Of a stretch of 64,000 nucleotides of DNA, positions 9,240 to 20,097 are shown one piece after another. The DNA is taken from the NCBI GenBank assembly GCA_963169105.1, contig OY720639.1, positions 90,192,593-90,256,592 of the forward strand. Direction: 5' to 3'. Made by a program: the position numbers and the translations under genes. The first letter of the stretch is position 1. Each line of letters starts with the position of its first letter. A model generated the notes under the pieces. That model was not told where the DNA came from and did not search any database. It saw only the letters and a list, made by a program, of their open reading frames with translations. This DNA comes from Ceriagrion tenellum. Taxonomy: Eukaryota; Arthropoda; Insecta; Odonata; Coenagrionidae.

Positions 9240-12200
9240 AGGGTAGGGCAGAGAGTAGGTCAGCTAATGGGTCGAATCAGGTACCATCGCGAACAATATT
9301 TAATAGAAAAAATATCCAAGAAAGTGTTAAGTCTAAAGAGAACAGTAAGAGGCCAGTTTCAAAAAATAGCAGTAATGTAACTTTGAATATACCTAAGAAA
9401 GCGAGTTGTAATGAGAATACACATTCCGGGAATACGCTTACTGATAAATCCTTTTCTGTCGTGGTAGTAAATTGCCGTAGCTTAAGGAATAAAGTAGCTG
9501 ACTTCTACCATCTAATTGAAACTACTGACGCAGACTTAATTATAGGGACGGAAAGTTGGTTGTGTAACGAAATCGCAGATAATGAAGTATTCCCAAAAAA
9601 TTTCACAGTTTATAGAAAAGATAGAGTGGAAAGGACCGGGGGAGGAGTTTTTATTGCAGTGAAGGATTGTTATATTAGTAGGAGGGAGTCATTTTCCGAC
9701 GACCAGGTAGACCAGGTATGGTGCTCCATTCAAAATCCTAAAGCAAAAACAATCTATGTGTGCGCATATTACAGACCACCAGATACCCATATAACCTCAA
9801 TATTAGAACTAGAAAGTCAACTCAGTAAATTAACCACTCAAAAAAACGACTGTCATATTATAATCGGTGGGGATTTCAATCTTCCGTCCATAGACTGGGA
9901 CACGTACAGTTTTATCACTGGGGGGAAAGACAAAGACCTTTGTGAGTCACTCCTGTATACATTCACATCTCACTCACTACATCAATTAGTCACTGCTCCA
10001 ACTAGAGGGAAAAACACACTTGATCTTTTAGCGACAAATATTCCACACATGGTTGTAAACATAGGTACGGATAAGGGAATAAGCGACCACAAGATAGTTA
10101 AAGCTAATTTTTCCGTGAGCATGATCAAGAAACATAATCCACAAAGAAAAATCTACTTATATAATAAGGCTGACTACGAAGGTATGAAACGAGAGTTACA
10201 AAAGTCATTTACTAATTTTCAAAAAATAAGTATCAACAGTAACACTGAGGTTTTGTGGAATACTTTCCTCAACGTTACACGATCAGTAGTTAGCAAATAC
10301 ATACCAAGTAAATGGAAAAGAGCCAATGCAGAGCCTAGGTGGTATAACGCGGAGGTTAGAAAAACATTAAAGCACCAAAGAACATGTCATGCTAGGTTAA
10401 AAAGGGCAAAAATTAACAAATCCTCCGAACAACTATACACAGTCACCGAAAATTACAAAATATCTAAACTCTTAGCAATACAAGCGTGAGGAAGGGCGTT
10501 AGTTGATTTCAAAAGTAAATTACTGGGAGAACAATTGAACGATAATCCCAAGGCATTTTGGTCGTATGTTAGGGACACTCAAGGAAATAAATCAACAGTA
10601 AACACGCTTAAGAATATCAAAGGGGAAAAGCTAAACAACAGTCTACAAAAAGCCAATTCGTTAAACTCATTCTTCAAAAGCATTTTCAGTACTTATACAC
10701 CACACTTTTTCGATCAGCAGCCAGATCGTTCCCAAACATGTATGCCTGAAATTATTATAAATTCATCTACATCTACATCTACGTCATACGCTGCAAGCCA
10801 CCCAAAGGGTGTGTGGCAGGGGGTGCTTTCGCACCAGGCATGCATCAATGATAGGGTAAAACACCGAAATTACACTAAAACCAGCGCACCACACATGCAA
10901 AGCGACAATTAAAAATCTAATACCCAAGAAACATTCAATCTTCAATCGTTCAACATGCAAGGGATACAAAGACTACTACTACAGATTCAAAATATCATGC
11001 ATAAATATGAACACCAATATTTACATCATGCCTAAAAAAGAGAGCAGAATATATAATGAGAAAGATTTACTGCCTGCCTATGTCAATACTCCAACTATTC
11101 ATGACGACGATCACAGCTGCTATGGTCCCGAATGGTACGCGGAAAAAATGACATTTTATACCTATCGGTTCTACAATCTAGCTCTCTAATTTTATTGGCG
11201 CGATCTAATCTGCTGTAGTACGAAGGGGTTAATAGTATATTTTTTACGTCGTCAGTAAAATGATTTTCCTGAAATTTATTTAGGAGGTTAAACCTATAAT
11301 TCAATCTACGCTGTGATAGCGATTCCCATCCTAATTTTTCTAACAGTCCAGACACACTAGCCAACTTATCGTAGCATCGTTTCACAAACCTAGCTCCTCT
11401 TCGCTGGACGCGATCTAACTCTGATATCAACCCCGTTTCGTATGGATCCCATACACTAACAGCATATTCCAGATGAGGCCTAACTATTGTTGCGGCATAG
11501 AACAGCAGCTAAAAAATATCAACCCAAAAAATCCCCCGGTCCAGATTATATACCTGCTCGCGTATATAAGACATTGGCATCAGACATAGCGCCTTACTTA
11601 GAATTAATATTTACCAAATCTTTAGTAGATCACGTAGTGCCTAAGGACTGGAGAGTAGCAAAAGTCACACCAATTTTTAAAAGCGGCGACAGGGAAGACC
11701 CTAGTAACTATAGGCCTCTTTCTCTCACATCCATTTCCTGTAAGGTATTTGAACACATAATCGTAAGCTCCATTATGAGTCATTTAGATAGGGAGGAATT
11801 ATTAATAAATAACCAACGCGGATTTCGAAAGGGTAGATCTTGCGAAACCCAATTGGTCCTCTTCGTTCATGACATCTTGCTCTCGGGTGAAAATAACGTT
11901 CAAGTTGACGCGATATTCCTCGATTTTAAGAATGCTTCCGATAAGGTACCTCACGTTAAGTTGCTCTCAAAACTTGAAGCATATGGAATAGATAAAAACA
12001 TTATTAGTTGGATTAATCAATTCTTACATGGGCGGGAACAAAGGGTTGTCATAGACGGTATCATGTCAAACACAGCGTTACATCGGGTGTTCTTCAGGGA
12101 AGAGTAATTGGTCCACTTTTATTTCTCTTGTACATAAATGATATTAGCAACGTCGTTAAAAGTAAGCTTAGACTCTTCGCAGACGAGGCGGTTGTGTATA

Positions 12201-12933
12201 GGGATATTAACAATTCCGAAGATAGCGACTCGTTAACAATCGACCTACTTGCTATTCATGCTTGGTGCGAAAAGTGGCAGATGGAACTAAACATAAAAAA
12301 GTGAGTAGAAGTCAGCTTTTGGAAAAAGAAAAATAGGCCAGGTAGGGCTTACAGAATTAATAATACGGAAGTTATTCACGCCGAGTCTGTTAAGTACTTA
12401 GGGGTCACAATTACTCATGATTTATCTTGGGGAAAACATATTAGGGAAATATGCGGTCAAGCGTATATGGGAAGCTAGGCTTTATCAAGAGAGTACTCGG
12501 AAAATGTGATGAGAAAGTGAAAGAACGTTGTTATTTTTCAATCGCTAGGCCTCATCTGGAATATGCTGTTAGTGTATGGGATCCATACGAAACGGGGTTG
12601 ATATCAGAGTTAGATCGCAACCAGCGAAGAGGAGCTAGGCTTGTGAAACGATGCTACGATAAGTTGGCTAGTGTGTCTGGACTGTTAGAAGAATTAGGAT
12701 GGGAATCGCTATCACAGCGTAGATTGAATTATAGGTTTAACCTCCTAAATAAATTTCAGGAAAATCATTTTACTGACGACGTAAAAAATATACTATTAAC
12801 CCCTTCGTACTACGGCAGATTAGATCGCGCCAATAAAATTAGAGAGTTAGATGGTAGAACCGATAGGTATAAAATGTCATTTTTTCCGCGTACCATTCGG
12901 GACCATAACAGCTGTGATCGTCGTCATGAATAG
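9239..12933 (+). pseudogene. CR1-a ORF2 (endonuclease plus reverse transcriptase), broken
   Basis: Same ORF2 as in the reverse full-length copy. The N-terminal APE endonuclease is intact: VVVVNCRSLRNK, GTESWL, YYRPPDTH, IIGGDFNLPSIDW, SDHKIVK. Breaks, in order: TGA at 10487 replacing a Cys codon; a nested insertion at 10767-11483; a one-base loss near 11528; a 4-bp loss near 12071 after IDGIMSNT; TGA near 12302 in place of a Cys codon; and an FADE instead of FADD change in the catalytic motif near 12178. The readable frame 12451-12933 gives the C-terminal domain ending FFPRTIRDHNSCDRRHE. It cannot make a working enzyme. Confidence 0.9.
10767..11483 (-). mobile_element. Nested 5'-truncated CR1-a insertion
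   Basis: Reverse-strand CR1-a 3' end: tail catctacatctacatctacg at 10767, the two hairpins, the 3' UTR, then ORF2 C-terminus (reading 11430-11095) truncated at the VRPHLEYAVS codons. Host ORF2 sequence (CMPEIIIN, then CRGIEQQLKN) continues on both sides, so this inserted after the host copy. Confidence 0.92.
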
Positions 12934-13262
12934 TTCGAGTATTGACATAGGCAGGCAGTAAATCTTTCTCATTATATATTCTGCTCTCTTATTTAGGCAT
13001 GATGTAAATATTGGTGTTCTAATTTATGCATGATATTTTGAATCTGTAGTAGTAGTCTTATATCCCTTGCATGTTGGAACGATTGAAGATTGAATATTTC
13101 TTGGGTATTATATTTTTAATTGTCACTTTGCATGTGTGGTACGCGGGTTTTAATGTAATGTCGGTGTTCTACCTTATCATTCATGCTTGCCTGGTGCGAA
13201 AGCACCCCTGCCACGCACCCTTTTGGTGGCTTGCAGGGTATGACGTAGATGTAGATGTAGAT
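12934..13262 (+). repeat. CR1-a 3' UTR with terminal hairpins and (GTAGAT)n tail
   Basis: Non-coding 3' end of the full-length + copy. The first hairpin is ggtgcgaaagcacc (GAAA tetraloop); the second pairs ccctgcc with gcaggg. The tail is gatgtagatgtagatg. Confidence 0.85.
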
Positions 13263-13549
13263 GAAAATGTCATTTTTCCCGCGTACCATAAGAGAGAACA
13301 ATAGGCAGCGTAGCAGAGGGATAGGTAGGAGAAATATAGTTAGAGTAATCTGTAGTGCATGATGCATGTAATAACAATCAATAATCCCTTTCTTATTGTA
13401 TAGACACTAGCCATTTAGCAGCATGTGACCCTGTTCTCTAGCATGTCTCCCTTAAATATCCTAGTTACATGTTAATAGTGCATGTTTGGTGATCTTCACC
13501 CCCTGCCACACACCCTCGTGGTGGCTCGCAGGGTATCACGTAGATGTAG
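13263..13549 (+). mobile_element. CR1-b 3' end fragment
   Basis: Starts at the last ORF2 codons (atgtcatttttcccgcgtac) and covers the 3' UTR, the ggtgatcttcacc hairpin and the tail. It begins exactly where the CR1-a tail to the left ends. Confidence 0.85.
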
Positions 13550-15180
13550 TAACAATAGGCCTATTTCTCTCACATCCATTTCCTGTAAGGTATTGAACAC
13601 ATAATCGTAAGCTCCATTATGAGTCATTTACATAGGGAAGGAATTATTAATAAATAACCAACACGGATTTCGAAAGGGTAGATCTTGCAAAACCCAATTG
13701 GTCCTCTTCGTTCATGACATCTTGCTCTCGGGTGAAAATAATGTTCAAGTTGACGCGATATTCCTCGATTTTACGAATGCTTCCGATAAGGTACCTCACG
13801 TTAAGTTGCTCTAAAAACTAGAAGCATACATAACAGATAAAAACATTATTGGTAAGATTAATCAATTCATACATGGGCTGGAACAAAGGGTTGTCATAGA
13901 CGGTATCATGTCAAACACAGGTAGCGTTACATCGAATGTTACTCAGGGAAGTGTCATTAGTCCACTTTTATTTCTCTTTTACATAAATTATATTAGCAAA
14001 TTTGTTAAAAGTAAGCTTAGACTCTTCGCAGACGACGCGGTTGTGTATAGGGATATTAACAATTCCGAAGATAGCGACTCGTTAACAATCGACCTACTTG
14101 CTATTCATGCTTGGTGCGAAAAGTGGCAGATGGAACTAAATATACAAAAGTACGTAACAGTCAGCTGTTGGAAAAAGAAAAATATTCGAGGTAGGGTTTA
14201 CAGAATTAATAATACGGAAACTATTCACGCCGAGTCTGTTCTACATCTACATCGACATCTACGTCATACCCTGCAGGCCGCCCAAAGGGTGGTTGGTAGG
14301 GGGTGCTTTCGCACCAGGCATGCATGAATGATAGGGTAGAACACCGACATTACATTAAAACCCGAGTACCACACATGCAAAGCGCCAATTAAAAATCTAA
14401 TAAGTACTTACGCAAATGCAAAGCGCCAATTGAAAATCTGTTAAGTACTTATGGCTCACAGTTACTCACGACATATCTTGGGAAAACCATATTAGGGAAA
14501 TATGCGGTCAAGCATATAGGAAGCTATGCTTTATCAAGAGAGTACTCGGAAAATGTGATGAGAAAGTGAAAGAACGTTGTTATTTTTCAATCGTTAGGCC
14601 TCATCTGGAATATGTTGTTAGTGTATGGGATCCATACGAAACGGGGTTAATATCAGAGATAGATCGCATGCAGCGAAGAGTAGCTAGACTTGTGAAAAGA
14701 TGCTACGACAAGTTGGCTAGTGTGTCTGAAATGTTAGAAGAATTAGGATGGGAATCGCTATCACAGCGTAGATTGAATTATAGGTTTAACCTCCTAAATA
14801 AATTTCAGGAAAATCATTTTACTGACGACGTAAAAAATATACTATTAACTCCTTCGTACTACGGCAGATTAGATCGCGCCAATATAATTAGAGAGCTAGA
14901 TTGTAGAACCGATAGGTATAAAATGTCATTTTTCCGCGTCCCATTCGGGACCATTACAGCTGTGATCGTCGAGATGAATAGTGCAAATAGTGAGATTAGC
15001 TAGATTGTAGATGTCTTTCCACATATTTTTTATGTTCTTGTTCATGCACGATGTAAGTATTGATGTTCTAATTTACGCATGAGATTTTGAATATGTAGTA
15101 GTAGACCTTGTACTCTTTGCATGTTGGAACGATTGACGATAGAATGTTTCTTGGGTATTACTTGGGGTTGGAAAGCACCC
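13550..15180 (+). mobile_element. CR1-a copy, 5'-truncated and decayed
   Basis: Begins at the NRPISLTSISCKV codons, directly after the CR1-b tail. RT motifs are present but damaged (13908-14327 reads SVTSNVTQGSVISPLLFLFYI and FADDAVVYRD). A short reverse-strand CR1-a 3' end is inserted at 14239-14448. The C-terminal domain reads 14566-15003 with a frameshift at the end (FFRVPFG instead of FFPRTIR). The 3' UTR is cut off at about 15180 before the terminal tail. Confidence 0.88.
14239..14448 (-). mobile_element. Nested very short CR1-a 3' end insertion
   Basis: About 200 bp of reverse-strand CR1-a 3' terminus (tail, both hairpins, part of the 3' UTR) inside the + copy. The host sequence tctgtt occurs on both sides, which fits a 6-bp target-site duplication. 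Confidence 0.8.
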
Positions 15181-15189
15181 CCTGTCACA

Positions 15190-17318
15190 TACCTCATACC
15201 ATCTTTTCGATCCGCAGCCAGTTCGTTCCCAAACATGTATGCCTGAAATTATTATAAATTGTCGCGGCATAGAACAGCAGCTAAAAAATATTAACCCCAA
15301 CAAATCCCCCGGTCCAGATCAAATACCTGCTCGCGTATATAAAACAATGGCATCAGACATAGCGCCTTACTTAGAATTAATATTTACCAAATCTTTAGTA
15401 GATCATGTAGTGCCTAAGGACTGGAGAGTAGCAAATGTCACACCTATATTCAAAAGCGGCGACAGGGAAGACCATAGTAACTATAGGCCTATTTCTCTCA
15501 CATCCATTTCCTGTAAGGTATTTGAACACATAATCGTAAGCTCCATTATGAGTCATTTAGATAGGGAGGAATTGTTAATAAATAACCAACACGGATTTCG
15601 AAAGGGTAGATCTTGCGAAACCCAATTGGCCCTCTTCGTTCATGACATCTTGCTCTCGGGTGAAAATAATGTCGAAGTTGACGCGATATTCCTCGATTTT
15701 AGGAAAGCTTTTGATAAGGTACCTCACGTTAAGTTGCTCTCAAAACTAGAAGCATATGGAATAGATAAAAACATTATTAGTTGGATTAATCAATTCTTAC
15801 ATGGGCGGGAACAAAGGGTTGTCATAGACGGTATCATGTCAAACACAGTTAGCGTTACATCGGGTGTTCCTCAGGGAAGTGTAATTGGTCCACTTTTATT
15901 TCTCTTGTACATTAATGATATTAGTAACGTCGTTAAAAGTAAGTTTAGACTCTTCGCAGACGACGCGGTTGTGTATAGGGATATTAACAATTCCGAAGAT
16001 AGCGACTCGTTAACAATCGACCTACTTGCTATTCATGCTTGGTGCGAAAAGTGGCAGATGGAACTAAACATAAAAAAGTGCGTAGCAGTCAGCTTTTGGA
16101 AAAAGAAAAATTGGCCAGTTAGGGCTTACAGAATTAAAAATACAGAAATTATTCACGCCGAGTCTGTTAAGTACTTAGGGGTCTCAATTACTCACGACCT
16201 ATCTTGGGGAAAACATATCAGGGAAATATGCGGTCAAGCATATAGGAAGCTAGGCTTTATCCGAAGATAGCGACTCGTTAACAATCGACCTACTTGCTAT
16301 TCATGCTTGGTGCGAAAAGTGGCAGATGGAACTAAACATAAAAAAGTGCGTAGCAGTCAGCTTTTGGAAAAAGAAAAATTGGCCATTTAGGGCATACAGA
16401 ATTGAAAATACAGAAATTATTCACGCCGAGTCTGTTAAGTACTTAGGAGTCACAATTAGTCACGACCTATCTTGGGGAAAACATATTAGGGAAATATGCG
16501 GTCAAGCATATAGGAAGCTAGGCTTTATCAAGAGAGTACTCGGAAAATGTGATGAGAAAGTGAAAGAACGTTGTTATTTTTCAATCGTTAGGCCTCATCT
16601 GGAATATGCTGTTAGTGTATGGGATCCATACGAAACGGGCTTGATATCAGAGTTAGATCGCGTACAGCGAAGAGGAGCTAGGTTTGTGAAACGATGCTAC
16701 GATAAGTTGGCTAGTGTGTCTGGACTGTTAGAAGAATTAGGATGGGAATCGCTATCACAGCGTAGATTAAATTATAGGCTTAACCTCCTAAATAATTTTC
16801 AGGAAAATCATTTTACTGACGACGTAAAAAACATACTATTAACCCCTTCGTACTACGGCAGATTAGATCGCGCCAATAAAATTAGAGAGCTAGATTGTAG
16901 AACCGATAGGTATAAAATGTCATTTTTTCCGCGTACCATTCGGGACCATAACAGCTGTGATCGTCGTCATGAATAGTTCGAGTATTGACAATAGGCAGGC
17001 AGTTAATCTTTCTCATTATATTCTCCTCTTTCTTATTTATGCATGATGTAAATAATGATGTTCTTATTTATGCATGATATTTTGAATCTGTAGTAGTAGT
17101 CTTTGTATCCCTTGCATGTTAGAACGATTGGAGATACAATGTTTCTTGGGTATTAGATTTGTAATTGGCGCTTTGCATGTGTGGTACGCGGGTTTTTAAT
17201 GTAATGTCGGTGTTCTACCATATCATTCATGCATGCCTGGTGCGAAAGCACCCCCTGCCACACACCCTTTGGGTGGCTTGCAGGGTATGACGTAGATGTA
17301 GATGTAGATGTAGATGTA
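15190..17318 (+). mobile_element. CR1-a copy, RT to tail, with internal tandem duplication
   Basis: Starts in the linker before RT (CMPEIIINCRGIEQQLKN, SPGPDQIPARVYK). The frame 15239-16270 keeps NYRPISLTSIS, AIFLDFRKAFDKVPH, GVPQGSVIGPLLFLLYIND and FADDAVVYRD. A 268-bp direct duplication then shifts the frame, and reading resumes 16326-16976 to the normal stop after FFPRTIRDHNSCDRRHE. 3' UTR, hairpins (17239-17252 and 17253-17285) and a (GTAGAT)n tail follow. Without the duplication the RT would be open. Confidence 0.92.
15993..16528 (+). repeat. 268-bp direct tandem duplication inside ORF2
   Basis: 15993-16260 is repeated at 16261-16528, both starting ccgaagatagcgactcg and ending ggctttat. 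The copies differ at a handful of positions (for example ggccagttag versus ggccatttag). 268 is not a multiple of three, so it shifts ORF2. Confidence 0.92.
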
Positions 17319-18103
17319 TCAAGAGAGTACTCGGAAAATGTGATGAGAAAGTGAAAGAACGTTGTTATTTTTCAATCGTTAGGCCTCATCTGGAATATGC
17401 TGTTAGTGTATGGGATCCATACGAAACGGGGTTGATATCAGAGTTAGATCGCGTCCAGCGAAGAGGAGCTAGGTTTGTGAAACGATGCTACGATAAGTTG
17501 GCTAGTGTGTCTGGACTGTTAGAAGAATTAGGATGGGAATCGCTATCACAGCGTAGATTAAATTATAGGCTTAACCTCCTAAATAAATTTCAGGAAAATC
17601 ATTTTACTGACGACGTAAAAAACATACTATTAACCCCTTCGTACTACGGCAGATTAGATCGCGCCAATAAAATTAGAGAGCTAGATTGTAGAACCGATAG
17701 GTATAAAATGTCATTTTTTCCACGTACCATTCGGGACCATAACAGCTGTGATCGTCGTCATGAATAGTTCGAGTATTGAATATAGGCAGGCAGTAAATCT
17801 TTCACATTATCTATTCTACTCTCTTATTTATGCATGATGTAAATATTTATGTTCTTATTTATGCATGATATTTGGAATCTGTAGTAGTAGTCTTTGTATC
17901 CCTTGCATGTTGGACCGATTGAAGATAGAATGTTTCCTGGGTATTAGATTTTAATTGGCGCTTTGCATGTGTGGTACGCGGGTTTTAATGTAATTTCGGT
18001 GTTCTACCATATCATTCATGCATTCCTGGTGCGAAAGCACCCCCCGCCACACACCCTTTGGGTGGCTTGCAGGGTATGACGTAGATGTAGATGTAGATGT
18101 AGA
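17319..18103 (+). mobile_element. CR1-a copy, 5'-truncated, C-terminal domain to tail
   Basis: Begins at IKRVLGKCDEKVKERCYF codons straight after the preceding tail. Frame 17351-17767 is open to the normal stop and gives an intact C-terminal domain. The 3' UTR and hairpins follow, ending in four GTAGAT units. Confidence 0.92.
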
Positions 18104-18151
18104 TACCCTTTGGGTGGCTTGCAGGGTATGACGTAGATGTAGATGTAGATG
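18104..18151 (+). mobile_element. CR1-a terminal fragment of about 48 bp
   Basis: Only the distal part of the second hairpin (ccctttgggtggcttgcaggg) and a new tail. It starts at the end of the previous tail and could be a minimal 5'-truncated insertion or a tandem duplication of the tail. Confidence 0.7.
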
Positions 18152-19357
18152 AAAGGGTGGTATTAGATGGTGTCAGCTCAGGCGAGGTAAAAGTTACATC
18201 GGGTGTTCCCTAGGGAAGCGTGATAGGCCCAATGTTATTTCTTCTGTACGTAAACGACTTGAATAGTGTAGTAAAAAATAGCAAGCTCCGTCTTTTTGCC
18301 GATGATGCAGTAGTGTATAAGGAAATTAGAAATGAAGAGGACGGAAAGTGTTTGGCTAAGCTTTTAGATGCGATTGATGATTGGTGTGATAGATGGCAGC
18401 TAGAATTAAATTTGAAGAAATGCGCGATTATGATTTTGGAAAAAGAATGGCCTTCCCCGGAATAATGATAGCATCAAAGAAAACAAAATATGTAACGTAT
18501 AATCAATTAAATACTTAGGCGTCACCATCATTGAAGACATGTCATGGGGGAAACACATCAGGGAAATAACTAGTGTAGCAAACCGTAGATTAGGATTCGT
18601 AAAAAGGGTTCTAGGCAAATGCGATGAGAGAGTCCGAGAAAGAAGCTATTTTACACTTGTCAGGCCTCATTTAGAATATGCCGCTAGTATATGGGATCCC
18701 TACGAGGAAGGTATGATAAAAGAATTAGAGCGCGTGCAAAGGAGATCTGCTAGGTTTGTTAAATGTCGTTATGATAATTGTATTAGTGTTACGAGTTTAA
18801 TAGAAGAACTAGGATGGGAATTACTATCAGAACGCAGGTTAAAATTTAGGTTAAACCTTTTAAGTAAATTCGAAACCGATTTGTTCACAGATGACGTTAG
18901 ATATATATTAAGAACCCCTGCGTATTATGCTAGGTTTGATCACATTAACAAGATTAGAGAGATAGATTGTCGTACCGATAGATTTAAAATGTCATTTTTC
19001 CCGCGTACCATAAGAGAGAACAATAGGCAACGTAGCGAAAGGGATAGGTAGGTGAAACATAGTTAGAATAGTCTGTAGTGCATGATGCATGTAATAACTA
19101 CCAATAATCCCTTCCTTATTATGTAGATTTTAACCTGTACTATACCGTAGTAACTAATATTCTATTGTAATATCTACTGCAATTACTTGCAATAACTAAC
19201 AATCTACTGTAGTAACTAATAAACTATGACCCTATTTTCCAGCATGTCTACATTATATATCCTACTTACATGGCAATAGTGCATGTTTGGTGATCTTCAC
19301 CCCCTGCCACCCATCCTCGTGGTGGCTCGCAGGGTATTACGTAGATGTAGATGTAGA
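18152..19357 (+). mobile_element. CR1-b copy, 5'-truncated, RT to tail
   Basis: Begins at the VVLDGVSSGEVKVTSGVP region, with a TAG replacing the Gln of GVPQGS near 18211. FADDAVVYKEIRNEED is intact. A frameshift after FGEKEWPSP-type codons (near 18460) moves reading to 18539-19051, which gives WGKHIREITSVANRRLGF to FFPRTIRENNRQRSERDR. The 3' UTR has the taacta-rich expansion (about 19130-19230), the hairpin ggtgatcttcacc at 19289-19301 and a GTAGAT tail. Confidence 0.9.
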
Positions 19358-19500
19358 TGAATAACAATTCCGGGGAAAGCCATCCTTTTTCCAAAAGTTC
19401 ATTATCACGCATTTCTTCAAATTTTATTTTAACTGCCAACTATCACACCAGTGCTTAATTGCATCTAAATCCTTAGCTAAAGACTGACTGTCCTTTTCAT
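19358..19500 (-). mobile_element. CR1-b internal ORF2 fragment
   Basis: Reverse-strand piece matching the codons around WQLELNLKKCAIMNFWKK of CR1-b ORF2. It abuts the tail of the + copy and lacks both ends. Confidence 0.75.
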
Positions 19501-20097
19501 GTTGTATGTTGTCTGTACTGTCCAGTTATAAATGTATGTAGCACATTTGTTTCTTTCTCCTATTGCAAGGGATTATCGATTCTGTTGGAAAATTTCTATG
19601 GATGTTAAAAATGTTTTTCTTCTACCACTTTTCCGGCTACAAAAGTGGAAATGTGAAATTTTTCCTGTCTTTTCCCTTTTCTAGCTAAAACTGACCTCGC
19701 TTTTCTTACCCATTCCCTCACCTGAACCCTCTTCCTCGACGTTGGCACCCTACGGCTTTCGACTCTCCACCTGCGCTTAATCCTCTCTTCCGCCCCTCCC
19801 CCCCCCCCCGCATAACATGCGTCACCCGGCCAATGCTACCAGTAATAAGCATAGGCGTCTCTGCAAGGGGGAATATTCTCTACTGAAACAATTATTACCA
19901 TTGTTAACGGAAATTTTATTTCTAAAAAAAACGTTGGAAATTTTGAATTATTTTCAGCTAGAAAAAGATGCCCACAGAATGGAAGGGAGAATTCACTATT
20001 CACTGTATTTCATGAAGATGATAAGGCAACGCCTGCGTAACACCCTTGTGTTAGCTAGCAAGATAACAAGTACATCTAAATCTACATCTACGTAATA
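19501..20097. other. Unassigned stretch with a 12-C run
   Basis: Includes a C/T-rich part and a run of 12 C at 19798-19809. A 92-residue open frame (19817-20095, +) has no recognisable motif and ends in CR1-tail-like repeats; I do not call it a gene. Confidence 0.4.

Larger units (their letters stand above)
8022..13262 (+). mobile_element. CR1-a retrotransposon, full-length but decayed, with nested insertion
   Basis: Runs from the 5' end shared with the reverse copy (gtgttcttatttatctcg) through ORF1, ORF2 and the 3' UTR to a (GTAGAT)n tail ending near 13262. A 717-bp reverse-strand CR1-a fragment is inserted at 10767-11483. From about 8200 to 10425 it is almost identical to the copy at 21361-26576, whereas the 5' UTR and everything after 10425 are clearly diverged, with nonsense and frameshift changes only in the diverged part. 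Confidence 0.93.

Noticed and set aside
13270..13320. (TGTAGA)n stretches as telomeric repeats or CRISPR-like arrays
   Set aside because: They are short, always at the 3' end of CR1 copies, and have no spacers or terminal position.
19817..20095. 92-codon open frame as a host gene
   Set aside because: No motif, and its C-terminus is low-complexity tail repeat (TSTSKSTST).
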